Of a stretch of DNA of 64,000 bases, positions 23,604-32,160 are shown piece by piece. The first letter of the stretch is position 1, and each line of letters opens with the position of its first letter. Under the pieces are notes generated by a model, which was not told the DNA's origin, did no database searches, and saw only the letters and a list, made by a program, of their open reading frames with translations. This DNA is from Morinoia aosen (taxonomy: Eukaryota; Arthropoda; Malacostraca; Amphipoda; Talitridae): positions 49,639,842-49,703,841 of the forward strand of contig CM059569.1 of assembly GCA_030386875.1 (NCBI GenBank). The letters run 5' to 3'. The translations under genes and the position numbers were made by a program.

Positions 23604-23689
23604 CAATACAAATTAAGCAGTGAATGCGTATGTTGTAAATCGGAATGTGTAAAAATGTTCCGGAGTTGTTCAGGAGTCGCTCCAGGAAT

Positions 23690-23718
23690 CTGAAAAGAAC
23701 GATACAGCTTATTAGCAT
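23690..23718 (-). promoter_or_regulatory. candidate splice acceptor before ORF A
   Basis: The minus strand reads ctaataagctgtatc and then gttcttttcag, followed by the putative exon from 23689. A CTAAT branch-point-type motif, a pyrimidine-rich tract and CAG are all correctly spaced (about 25 nt). It would suit a subgenomic mRNA for the accessory ORFs. The first 28 codons of the downstream sequence are open and end at the TGATG of ORF A. Confidence 0.4.
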
Positions 23719-23748
23719 GGCCCCAAGTTTAAAGTAAACAATTTACGT

Positions 23749-23846
23749 TTCATACTAAGATTAGTATTTCATACTAAGATATTTCATACTAAGATTTCAT
23801 ACTAAGATTTCATACTAAGATTTCATACTGAGATTTCATACTAAGG
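23749..23846. repeat. short tandem repeat inside the retroelement
   Basis: Six to seven copies of a ~14-bp unit (tttcatactaagat) with small length changes. It lies in the 3' region, just upstream (in element orientation) of the ORF A acceptor candidate. Confidence 0.75.
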
Positions 23847-24127
23847 CACGCTTCCTTCCCTCTCATCAAGACACATACATTCCAACTACACTGCCTGGCA
23901 TTGTTTTCAAACAATTTGCGGCAGATGCGATACAGGTCTCGCAGGCTTCGCACTCGCGCTCTCGTGTCGACATCTCACGATTGCACCTAAGTTTATCAAT
24001 TCTAGCTCACGACCTGATGAGCACACTCTGATGTCGCAACGATAGTATGACAACATCCTCAGCTCATCATCTCGGCTGAAGGTGTTTGCGCAACAGAAAT
24101 ATTTCCTAGAGCAAGACACACATAAAG

Positions 24128-24188
24128 TCTTAAGAACTCAAAGAACGCACTTACAAGCTAAGAACTCATAGAACGAACTTACAAACTA
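24128..24188 (-). repeat. ~30-bp direct repeat carrying two GTAAGT motifs, just after pol
   Basis: On the plus strand, aagaactcaaagaacgcact and aagaactcatagaacgaact each continue into tacaa(g/a)ct. On the minus (coding) strand each copy contains TTGTAAGT, a splice-donor-like motif. They lie about 60-120 nt past the pol stop codon. Confidence 0.55.
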
Positions 24189-24265
24189 AATACCATTGAA
24201 ATACATATATGGAATGGCATTTTCAGAATATAAGGAATGAACAGTTACAAACTAGTTTGACAATT

Positions 24266-27200
24266 TTACCTTTTTATCCTATCTAAAGGCAATACATGGT
24301 TTAAATTCGATCGGATAATCTTGTTACCGATCCTAATATCTGCATAATTTTTACCTAGCCGTTCAATGATAGCAGGACCCAAAAAATTCAGCTGTAATTT
24401 ATGTTTTTTGGCATGATTTTTTACTAGTACACGGTCCATCACTTTTAAATTTTTATCGCGACGTTTCATATTTCTATAGGCAGTTCTTTCAATTGTGGCA
24501 TTAATGATCGCATTTCTAATATTGTTCACTACAATAGATGACTCTTTAAATTTTTGTTTTTGAACATCTTCATATGAAGTCGCAACATTTAATTCTTCTA
24601 AATTAGTAGAACTGATGTGAACACACGTATCTCTACCGAAAACCGTGTATGCGGGTGTATCTCCTAATGTTTCATTATAGCTATTATTAATCGAATTCTC
24701 TACAATATCCAGCAATCTATCCCACTCATTATGAGTAAGAAAATTTAGATATAACTTGAGCAGGTGTCGGATTTTACCATTACATCGTTCGACAATACCA
24801 TTAGAAAAAGGTGAATACGCCAGAACTTCCTTTTTTAAGATAGAAAGTCCTTTTGCGAAAGTTCTTACATTAGATGATTTAAATTCCAGAGCGTTGTCGG
24901 ACAGTAGCACGTCCGGGGTACCGAACAAACAGCAAAAATTCCATAGACAATCTGTGACAGTCTCTGTACATCGGTCACTAGTCGAATATAATTTAACAAA
25001 TCTGGAAAAAAGGTCGATAATCACAAGAATATATTTGTTACCATTGTCCGTCATTGGTAATGGACCATAGAAGTCCATGCTGACAGTTTGAAAACATCGT
25101 GTTCCAATTGGAGCATTTAGAATTTTAATCGGCGTCGATATTCGTGACTTTAAGATCTTACAGATGTCACATGATTCAACAATTTTGCGAGTAATTGTCC
25201 TTTCGTACGGATGAAAATATTTTAATTTAAACTTAAACAAGGTATGATTTAAATCAGTGTGGGATAAATTATGGATGGAAAGAATTGTCTGGTGCAGCAA
25301 AGTATATGGCACCACAATAGTCAGAATGGTACTGGGCCTGTTGTCAATTTTTCGTCTTTTATACAAAATATCATTCATAATCAGGAATTCATTCATGTCA
25401 GTATTAGAAACTTTAGTTGCATTCTCTAGGGCATTCTTCATTTCAGAACAAAAGGGATCTTGATCTTGTTCACGTTTAAATTCGTCTAGCGACCAGTTGT
25501 CATTAATACTTGAATGGTCTGTAGTCGTATTAACTCTATCCAGTCTGCTTAAGCTCGTTTTCTGTCTGCTATTAAAGTCACTGGGTTCACGTCTGGGGCT
25601 TTCAGCAGTACTGTTGTTGTTTCTTCCGTCATCACTTCCTGGGATTGTTTCCTCGAACTCTCCCTCAGTCACAGGCTTGTTACACTTGCTACTCGCAGCA
25701 GCGGCTTGCAGCCTTGTTACAACGGAAAAAGTCTCTACCTCTGGGGTTAAATCAGAACATGCTGACAGTTCTTTTTCTGTTAAAGGGTTTTTGTCATGAT
25801 TTAATCTACTCAATGCATCGGCGGCACTATTCGCTTTACCAGAAAAATATTTTAATTTGGCATCAAAAGCTTGCACGTATATGCTCCATCTAGCGAGCGT
25901 GTTATCTTCGGGCAATTTCTTTGAAAATAAAGGGACTAACGGCTTGTGATCGGTATATATGACCAAATCATATCCTAAAACAAGATATTTAAAGTGTTTT
26001 AACGCTTCAACTATGGCATACATCTCTTTTTTCGTAGTTGAGTACCGTCGTTGGGTGGAATTCAATGTTTTAGAAAAAAATGCGACCGGTCTCATGTTTC
26101 GAACTTTATCAGTAGATGACTGGAGTAAAACAGCTCCTATGCCAACATTTGATGCATCACAAAATAGATGAAAATTTTGATCGAAATTTGGATGACTTAG
26201 GATTGTATTTTCACATAGTTCGTCCTTTAGTTTTTCAAAAGCGCTTTGACAATCTTGTGTCCAATTGAAATCGACATTTTTCTTTAGAAGATTATAGAGC
26301 GGGCTTGCGATACTCGCAAAATTTTTTATGTACCTACGAAAGAAATTTACTAGACCTAGAAATGATTGTAATTCTTTTATATTCTTAGGTATTTCTAAAT
26401 TCTTTACCTTGTCAGTACCGGTGCTTCTAGTTCCCATTCCACTAATGGAATGTCCGAGATATTCAATCTCGTCACGGAAAAACTCACATTTTTCCGACTT
26501 TATTGACAATCTAGCGTTTCTTAATAGTTCAAGTACAACTTTTATATCGGCAAGATGCTGTGACCTTTCTTTCGAAAATATTAGCACGTTGTCCATAAAG
26601 ACGAAAGATAGTTTTCCTAGAACAGGAGATAGCGTTTGCGTCATTACTGACTGGAAATATGCAGGTGAAGTTTTTAAACCGAAAGGTAAACGATTGAACT
26701 CAAACTTCCGACTACCAACTGTAAATGCGGTTATTTCTTTACTCTCATCGGTCAGTGTAATATTATGATATCCAGACCTAAGATCTAATTTCGAGAAGTA
26801 TTTTTGACCATTTAAACTGTAGAGAAGCTCGTCCACTCTCGGCAGCGGGAAGGATTCTTCATGAATTACCTCATTTACTTTGCGAAAATCAACTACCGGA
26901 CGTATAGTTCCATCTTTCTTATGAACTACAATTATCGGCGAATTATAAGCTGAAATCGATGGTCTAATGATTCCATCGTCTAACATTTTTTCGTTAACGA
27001 CTTTCAAGTCTTCCATGTAACGGTGGGCAATACGATAGGGAGGGACATTTACAACATCCACGTTAGGTTTCAAACGTATTTTGTATGGTTTAATCGCAGC
27101 AGCTGAGATCGATTCATTGTCTATAGTGATAACATCTCTGAAGTTATTCAACAAGTTCAGCAATTCAGGCTTCATTTCGTCATCATTACACTTGATATCA

Positions 27201-28663
27201 TCATTATTTAATTTCCGCCGACCATGGGCTATTTCTTTGGAATCAAAAACGTACTCTTTGTCAACAACTCCTGTGGTCCCGACAGATTGACTATTAGTGT
27301 CTTTATTATCGACATCTAAATGACTGTCCTGAACAACACCAGCTGCCTGCACAAAGGTACTTAATCCTTGTTTTAATTCTCCTTGTACATCTGACAAGTA
27401 AACTTCGGACTCAACTTGATCCTTTTCCACTTTTTCTAATGTACTTATAATTGCATTTTCTGGTAAGACAATCGCTCTGTCGGAGCTATTAATTAATAAC
27501 AACGGAATCTTTCTCCTATTGTTAACTCTCACAATTGCTTCGGCGACACAAATGCCTTCTTTTAAAGTTGCTTTCTTTATTATATATTCTCCATTTTTAC
27601 ACTTTCCAACATGTCCAACATGTTTCAAAATTACATTGGGAGCGATTTCAATTCTTCGAGTATGCACTCTTAACGGCCTTGGCCTTGTTTGGGAATTGGT
27701 AACTGCAACTACGCCTCGAACAGGCTGGTTTTCTCTCTTACCATCCCTTTTTACTTCCTCACTTGCTTTCTCAGCAATGCACGTCCTCTTCTCTCTTAGC
27801 TTATTTAGGACTTTTTTCTTAGCTCTGGACGTAATCGTGTCCGCCATGAGACACTCAGTATTCTGTATTAGATACTCAAGACACTCTGTCTTTCTCTTTT
27901 TTCGTCTTTTTACCTCTGCAAAGGGAATTTTCTCGTCTTTTATGATTAAACATCTTTGTTTTAAATCTACAACGGCGTTCTTGTCTAATAAATCACGTCC
28001 AATAATGACGTCATAATTGTAAATACCATCTTTAATTATTAGAGCATTTGTCTTTAAACTTACTCCGTTTTTTAACTTTAGGACAAGCTCTACCTCGCCT
28101 TCGACATTACTTTTAGCGTTAACGCCTTTTATGGTCAGAGAACTTGGCTTCACGTCATTACTTATCGCATTAATTCTGTGGTAGCTGATTAGGCACTTCT
28201 CTGATCCTGAATCAATCAATGCATTCCACAGGTCTGCATCTTTTCTCAGCACAATCATTGGTTTATGACTTTTTCTTATTACAAATAATTCATTCTGGCC
28301 TGTTACTTCCACCTCTTCATCTTTTTCGTATTTACAAACGTTCGCCGTAACATGGCTTTCAAAATTATCAGTGCCATGAGCGTTTAAGTCATCGCTTAAA
28401 TCTACCTCTCCCAGCGATTCATATCTATTTTGACATACAATCAGTGGATCAACTCTCTCAACATTTTTAACGAGGGAACCTTCAGCACCAGAATTCTCCT
28501 CGGGATTTTTAACGAGGGAATCTTCAACACCAGAATTCTCCTCGGGTTCACAGGGCATCACTGTCGTAGAGTCACACTTAGTTATAGTTATTTCAGTTTC
28601 CGTTTTATCATCGACGTTATTTCTATCGGCAATGAAATCTTCTCCACTGCTTACGCTAAAAAA
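24266..28663 (-). CDS. pol: Ty3/gypsy Pol: protease, reverse transcriptase, RNase H, integrase
   Basis: Residues count from the GTG at 28561; the first ATG is at 28558, but the frame is open back to the gag overlap. Domains in order: aspartic protease (NALIDSGSEKCLIS, D-S-G at about 117-119). RT (DFRKVNEV, KLDLRSGYHN at about 590, and FVFMDNVLIFS at about 657). RNase H (FCDASNVGIGAV at about 800; YTDHKPL at about 870). Integrase H2C2 finger (HNLSHTDLNH...CDIC, about 1096-1130). Integrase core with D at DFYGPLP (~1161), D at SDNALEF (~1220) and E at NGIVERCNG (~1258). A C-terminal FLGPAIIERLG resembles the GPY/F module. The domain order identifies Ty3/gypsy. The second Asp of the RT catalytic pair is Asn (AAC at 26588-26590), so activity is doubtful. 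Expression is probably by -1 frameshift from gag. Confidence 0.95.
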   Translation of the reverse strand, partial: FFSVSSGEDFIADRNNVDDKTETEITITKCDSTTVMPCEPEENSGVEDSLVKNPEENSGAEGSLVKNVERVDPLIVCQNRYESLGEVDLSDDLNAHGTDNFESHVTANVCKYEKDEEVEVTGQNELFVIRKSHKPMIVLRKDADLWNALIDSGSEKCLISYHRINAISNDVKPSSLTIKGVNAKSNVEGEVELVLKLKNGVSLKTNALIIKDGIYNYDVIIGRDLLDKNAVVDLKQRCLIIKDEKIPFAEVKRRKKRKTECLEYLIQNTECLMADTITSRAKKKVLNKLREKRTCIAEKASEEVKRDGKRENQPVRGVVAVTNSQTRPRPLRVHTRRIEIAPNVILKHVGHVGKCKNGEYIIKKATLKEGICVAEAIVRVNNRRKIPLLLINSSDRAIVLPENAIISTLEKVEKDQVESEVYLSDVQGELKQGLSTFVQAAGVVQDSHLDVDNKDTNSQSVGTTGVVDKEYVFDSKEIAHGRRKLNNDDIKCNDDEMKPELLNLLNNFRDVITIDNESISAAAIKPYKIRLKPNVDVVNVPPYRIAHRYMEDLKVVNEKMLDDGIIRPSISAYNSPIIVVHKKDGTIRPVVDFRKVNEVIHEESFPLPRVDELLYSLNGQKYFSKLDLRSGYHNITLTDESKEITAFTVGSRKFEFNRLPFGLKTSPAYFQSVMTQTLSPVLGKLSFVFMDNVLIFSKERSQHLADIKVVLELLRNARLSIKSEKCEFFRDEIEYLGHSISGMGTRSTGTDKVKNLEIPKNIKELQSFLGLVNFFRRYIKNFASIASPLYNLLKKNVDFNWTQDCQSAFEKLKDELCENTILSHPNFDQNFHLFCDASNVGIGAVLLQSSTDKVRNMRPVAFFSKTLNSTQRRYSTTKKEMYAIVEALKHFKYLVLGYDLVIYTDHKPLVPLFSKKLPEDNTLARWSIYVQAFDAKLKYFSGKANSAADALSRLNHDKNPLTEKELSACSDLTPEVETFSVVTRLQAAAASSKCNKPVTEGEFEETIPGSDDGRNNNSTAESPRREPSDFNSRQKTSLSRLDRVNTTTDHSSINDNWSLDEFKREQDQDPFCSEMKNALENATKVSNTDMNEFLIMNDILYKRRKIDNRPSTILTIVVPYTLLHQTILSIHNLSHTDLNHTLFKFKLKYFHPYERTITRKIVESCDICKILKSRISTPIKILNAPIGTRCFQTVSMDFYGPLPMTDNGNKYILVIIDLFSRFVKLYSTSDRCTETVTDCLWNFCCLFGTPDVLLSDNALEFKSSNVRTFAKGLSILKKEVLAYSPFSNGIVERCNGKIRHLLKLYLNFLTHNEWDRLLDIVENSINNSYNETLGDTPAYTVFGRDTCVHISSTNLEELNVATSYEDVQKQKFKESSIVVNNIRNAIINATIERTAYRNMKRRDKNLKVMDRVLVKNHAKKHKLQLNFLGPAIIERLGKNYADIRIGNKIIRSNLNHVLPLDRIKR
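28470..28553 (-). repeat. in-frame 42-bp tandem duplication near the start of the pol frame
   Basis: It encodes EENSGVEDSLVKNP followed by EENSGAEGSLVKN, two 13-14-residue copies in the linker between Gag and protease. It is a small in-frame expansion in a poorly constrained region. Confidence 0.8.
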
Positions 28664-30123
28664 TCATTTCCACTGTTAGTTTGGTAAGTTTCTACCTGGC
28701 TTTTTTCTGGTACTCGAGTTTTATACTGTCCTCGCGCACGGACACGATCAGGCCTACCTGGTCTATTGAAATACTCTCGTCCGGACCTACAGTCTCTTGC
28801 GTAGTGTCCTAACTTATTACAACGATAACAAACTACATCACGCCGTGGATGCTCGGTGGCTGTCTGAGACGAACCTGGTTTGTACCAATCAGTCGGTTTC
28901 CTAGCCACAACGGTTCCCGACACACTTTGTTCTTGACAGACACACGCACGGTTGTAACACTTCGAGCAACGCTTCGCTTCAGCTGTCTCTAATGCTTGGA
29001 CTTCTAGAGTCCCCAATTCACGATCTCCAAAATAAGATTTTACATGAGGTCTAGCACGGTAAGTTGGTCTTGGGAAATTGGGTCTCCAATAGGGTCTACG
29101 CGTCCTACTTCTACCTTGAAATCTGCCTCTTGTCATGGTATGCACTTCGGCCTCATCATAGGCTGCATCAAAGTTTGGTTCGGATGAATTGTCATCATCC
29201 TCTGCACAATAGGTTTCCACAGATCTCTCAGATCGAGTCGCTAAGATTTGCTTATCTTCGGGAAAATTGCGAATTATAGCTACTATTCTCTGAAGGAGCT
29301 CTTCCGACGAATTGAATGGTTTGTGAAATAATTTTTTGGAAAAATCTTCCGTTACTAGGGGATTAATGATGGCCATAGCTAATGCAACAATTAACGTATT
29401 CTCGACATACTTATCGAGAGCAACAGGATCGGGACAGTTTACTACGTAAGGGTGGGCTCTGTTCGAACACTCCGGACTGTTCATTATTCTGTGGGTTAGC
29501 TTACGGATTTTGGATAGTATTTCTACGAATTGACTCGCTAAAGCATCGTTACGTTTTAGGCGTACGTTATTCAGATCACAGGCAACCGCGTGCAACGATC
29601 TTTCGCCTTTCGAGACGTAAATATTTTCTAACAGGTGCACGACTTCTTCAAAACTCAATTCATATCCCTCACTGATTATGGAAGCTACAACGGCGTTGAA
29701 GTCGCCAACCCGCTTGTCTGCAGTTCGCAACAATAGATTGAGTTTCGCTTCCTCTGAGTTGTCAGATAGCATATTAAAATAAGCTCGCACATTCTTTATG
29801 TGCGTTTCTAGCGACTTATTTTCTATGAAGTCAGGGTCAAATCTACGTCTTCTACCGCGGTATTGGGGAAGATCCTGTCCAGCAATCACAACACTAGGTA
29901 TCGGACCGACAACAGAACTCGTCACAGCGGTAACTGAGCTAGATACTGGGACAACTGTGGTAGTAACTGTACTGGTAACAGGGGTGTCTGGGGCGGTGGT
30001 CGTCATCGTGTTAGGTATTTGTGGAATAGGTAATCTGATAACAGGGACTGACAACCTACCAAAGCTGGTCAAATACGGAACGGTTCTTATATACTCGTAT
30101 TCGTCAGAGTCACTGCCTGACAT
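28651..30123 (-). CDS. gag: Ty3/gypsy Gag (490 aa) with CCHC zinc knuckle
   Basis: The start is the ATG at 30121-30123 (MSGSDSDEYEY). A GTG two codons upstream is possible but unneeded. A Thr/Val/Ser-rich segment (about 45-75) precedes the capsid-like region, with RRRRFDPDF (~95) and an alpha-helical middle. The C-terminus is Arg-rich (RGRFQGRSRTRRPYWR) and carries CYRCNKLGHYARDC at about residues 429-442, a perfect C-X2-C-X4-H-X4-C knuckle typical of nucleocapsid. An extra Cys cluster (CSKCYNRACVC) precedes it. Gag would assemble the virus-like particle and bind genomic RNA. The frame ends at TAA one codon after a TTTTTTA slippery site. Confidence 0.95.
   Translation of the reverse strand: MSGSDSDEYEYIRTVPYLTSFGRLSVPVIRLPIPQIPNTMTTTAPDTPVTSTVTTTVVPVSSSVTAVTSSVVGPIPSVVIAGQDLPQYRGRRRRFDPDFIENKSLETHIKNVRAYFNMLSDNSEEAKLNLLLRTADKRVGDFNAVVASIISEGYELSFEEVVHLLENIYVSKGERSLHAVACDLNNVRLKRNDALASQFVEILSKIRKLTHRIMNSPECSNRAHPYVVNCPDPVALDKYVENTLIVALAMAIINPLVTEDFSKKLFHKPFNSSEELLQRIVAIIRNFPEDKQILATRSERSVETYCAEDDDNSSEPNFDAAYDEAEVHTMTRGRFQGRSRTRRPYWRPNFPRPTYRARPHVKSYFGDRELGTLEVQALETAEAKRCSKCYNRACVCQEQSVSGTVVARKPTDWYKPGSSQTATEHPRRDVVCYRCNKLGHYARDCRSGREYFNRPGRPDRVRARGQYKTRVPEKSQVETYQTNSGNDFLA
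28657..28663 (-). promoter_or_regulatory. -1 ribosomal frameshift slippery site T TTT TTA
   Basis: On the minus strand the gag frame reads GAT TTT TTA GCG TAA. T TTT TTA is a canonical X XXY YYZ heptamer in the correct phase. Slipping back one base enters the pol frame, which is open from here through to the protease. The gag stop follows after one codon. I could not confirm a downstream stem-loop or pseudoknot by eye. Confidence 0.85.
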
Positions 30124-31127
30124 AAGCACAAAATAATCCTATCTTCATAAACCTCCAATTTCCATAAAAAAAAGAATGTTCTACACACAATAAAATTTTC
30201 TACATGCAAATGATAATATTCTACACACAATAAAATTTCAACTCACATTTGCAGTGGACTTCCGTGGACTTAGAACCGGCTAATTGCTAATTACTAATTA
30301 CGTGAAGGCTGGCACCACTCTGAATAGAGGTAAGCTGCTCCAGCTTACTTTTATATGCTAGAGACAATGGGCGCCAGAGGACAATGGGTGCTAGAGACAA
30401 TGGCTACAACTTCCTTTAACTGTTTCAGAGAACAATGGACTACCTCTCCACACAACGTTTCCGCGCGCACGCTTACTGCGCTTTCGCAATGCATATGCTG
30501 CTCGCTCTCTGGCTACCAGGAATCAGCTTCCGCGTTTAAGGCTCTCCTACTTACTAAGAAACAGCATGCTCACTGCGCTTGCACTGTTGAGTGATTACTG
30601 CTTAACTCCTACTCATTAATTTTATAATGATCATTAATTCGAGCTCATGCTTATTTAATTAGCAAGCAAACATTATCGGCGTATACTCAGCTTGCTATTT
30701 GGCGATGTGTAGCTCTCGTCGATCTCCTCGTAGATCTTCTCGTTGCAGATGACGGTGGGTAGATGCGTAGATCCCGTCGACAAACCAGGTTGTTGGTTTG
30801 GACTCTCACTTCATCTTCTCCTTTGAGTAGCCCACTTTGTAGATTTTCGATTTTTTTTTTCTCCCTCGAAGTGTTTCTTTCTCGAAGAGTTTCTTGGAAA
30901 GCACTTCGATTTTTTGCGCTGACGTCTTTCTTCCTTCTCTCGATGCTCTGAAGTAATGTGAGAACTACGCGACGTTACTCCACAGGCTGACACTCTTCAC
31001 ACTTAAAATCACGGATCAGCAGAACTGAAGATCAATTCTTGATGTCTTCTTCTTCAATGGGGCAATGTGGCAATGTGGCAATGTGGATATCTTTAATGTG
31101 GCTTCTTGATGTGGTATCTTGATGTGG
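30124..31127 (-). other. retroelement leader (5' untranslated region)
   Basis: About 1 kb between the primer-binding site and gag. It contains short ggcaatgt repeats at about 31060-31090 (plus-strand reading) and a T/C-rich tract on the plus strand at about 30840-30960. A GTAAGT at 30549-30554 (minus strand) is a possible splice donor for subgenomic RNA. No convincing ORF is present. Confidence 0.6.
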
Positions 31128-31147
31128 TATCCCCATACTGGCCACCA
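31128..31147 (-). promoter_or_regulatory. primer binding site candidate
   Basis: The minus strand reads TGGTGGCCAGTATGGGGATA, starting 3 nt inside the end of the 5' LTR. The leading TGG matches the CCA end of a tRNA and the position is correct. I cannot assign the tRNA from memory. Confidence 0.6.
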
Positions 31148-31150
31148 AAA

Positions 31151-31469
31151 TGTTCCGACCTTTTCAGCATCCGGTCGTAGACTACGCGAATGGGGTTCGT
31201 GAGTGACGAGCCGCAACGTGGTTTATAGTTTATTGGTACTTCAGAGTAGATACAGGCTTGGCAGTTGGCAAGAATCAGAGAGATCAGACAATAGGTGCTA
31301 GTATGAGTCTTCTACAATGCATCTGCGATCTATACAGTTGCTTCCTCTAAGGTAACGCGTCTGCTACTGGACAGTGATGACTCTGTCTAATGTGACCTCT
31401 ACGGCAGCGCACCGACAATGAACGTCGAAGTCGCTTGACGATCCTATTTATGTACTCGACAGGCGCACA
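31151..31469 (-). repeat. 5' LTR (319 bp), promoter of the element
   Basis: Same boundaries and, by eye, the same sequence as 21213-21531. The TATA-like acataaatag lies at about 31444-31453 and AATAAA at 31229-31234, placing the start and polyadenylation signals in the order expected for U3-R. Confidence 0.95.
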
Positions 31470-31473
31470 ACTC

Positions 31474-31825
31474 GGGGCAAAGTTCCGCTTATTGAATCAC
31501 TTGTTTGTGAGATCCGAGTTTTAAGGTGAATACTTGAAATCGATGTTGCATCAGGCCCCGTGTTCTGAACTACCTTTCTGCGTGAACCTGTTTTCTCTGT
31601 TAGACAGAACCACACTCGCTTATTCGCAAATTGTGGTAGAGACCAGCATTTGTGCACTTGGAATGTAAAATCAATATTTCTGCCACTTAACAGAAATGGT
31701 TCTGGAGCAACCATTCTGCTCGGTGAGGTCATTGAATTCTGCTGAGAAAGAAATTTTTATGGTTAAATTTGCCATAAAGGACTGCAATTTGTGATCAAGC
31801 TCTCTAATACGGTATGAGCTCTCTA
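31474..31825. other. flanking genomic DNA, no gene recognised
   Basis: This is the sequence immediately right of the element's target duplication. A 94-codon minus-strand frame has no recognisable domain. Confidence 0.5.
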
Positions 31826-32160
31826 ATCACAGCATTCTCTAACTCTTCGTAAATCCAAAAAATAGTCTTCCCTGCAGTGAAGTCGTGAATTATCTTGTCC
31901 TCATAGTGTACTCATTGGTACTCAATATCGATGTCAAATACAGTAAAAGAGATGTCAAAACATTTTGGCATTCCGTTAATGACCACAACCGGAATCACAA
32001 CATTCTCTATTTCTTCCTAAATTCTAGTAATAGTTGTCCCTGCAATGATGTCAAGAATTGTCTTGTCCTCTTATTGCACTCATTGGTGCTCAATATCGAT
32101 GTCAAATATAGTAAAAGAGGCGCTAAAATATTTTGGCATTCCGTTAATGAGCAGGTGACT
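31826..32160. repeat. 168-bp tandem duplication, two copies
   Basis: The copies begin at about 31826 and 31994 and share atcacaacattctct, ctcaatatcgatgtcaaata, cagtaaaagag and ttttggcattccgttaatga. They differ at roughly one position in eight by eye. The 107-codon plus-strand frame over it is a by-product. Confidence 0.8.

Larger units (their letters stand above)
21213..31469 (-). mobile_element. complete Ty3/gypsy LTR retrotransposon (10,257 bp)
   Basis: The element is transcribed on the minus strand. In order: 5' LTR (31151-31469), primer-binding-site candidate, ~1-kb leader, gag, pro-pol in the -1 frame, a ~2.7-kb 3' region with three small ORFs, polypurine tract, 3' LTR (21213-21531). 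It is flanked by the 4-bp direct repeat ACTC (21209-21212 and 31470-31473). The two LTRs look identical over 319 bp, so insertion was recent. The pol order protease, RT, RNase H, integrase is that of the Ty3/gypsy (Metaviridae) group. No env was found. The RT active site carries a D-to-N change, so this copy is probably not autonomous. Confidence 0.95.

Noticed and set aside
23907-24119. 70-codon minus-strand frame just after pol as an additional accessory gene
   Set aside because: It begins with GTG rather than ATG and has no motif. It is too weak to list with ORFs A-C.
21213-24265. Full envelope gene that would make the element an errantivirus-like retrovirus
   Set aside because: No long frame, signal peptide, cleavage site or fusion-peptide pattern is present. 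Only three small ORFs occur in the region.
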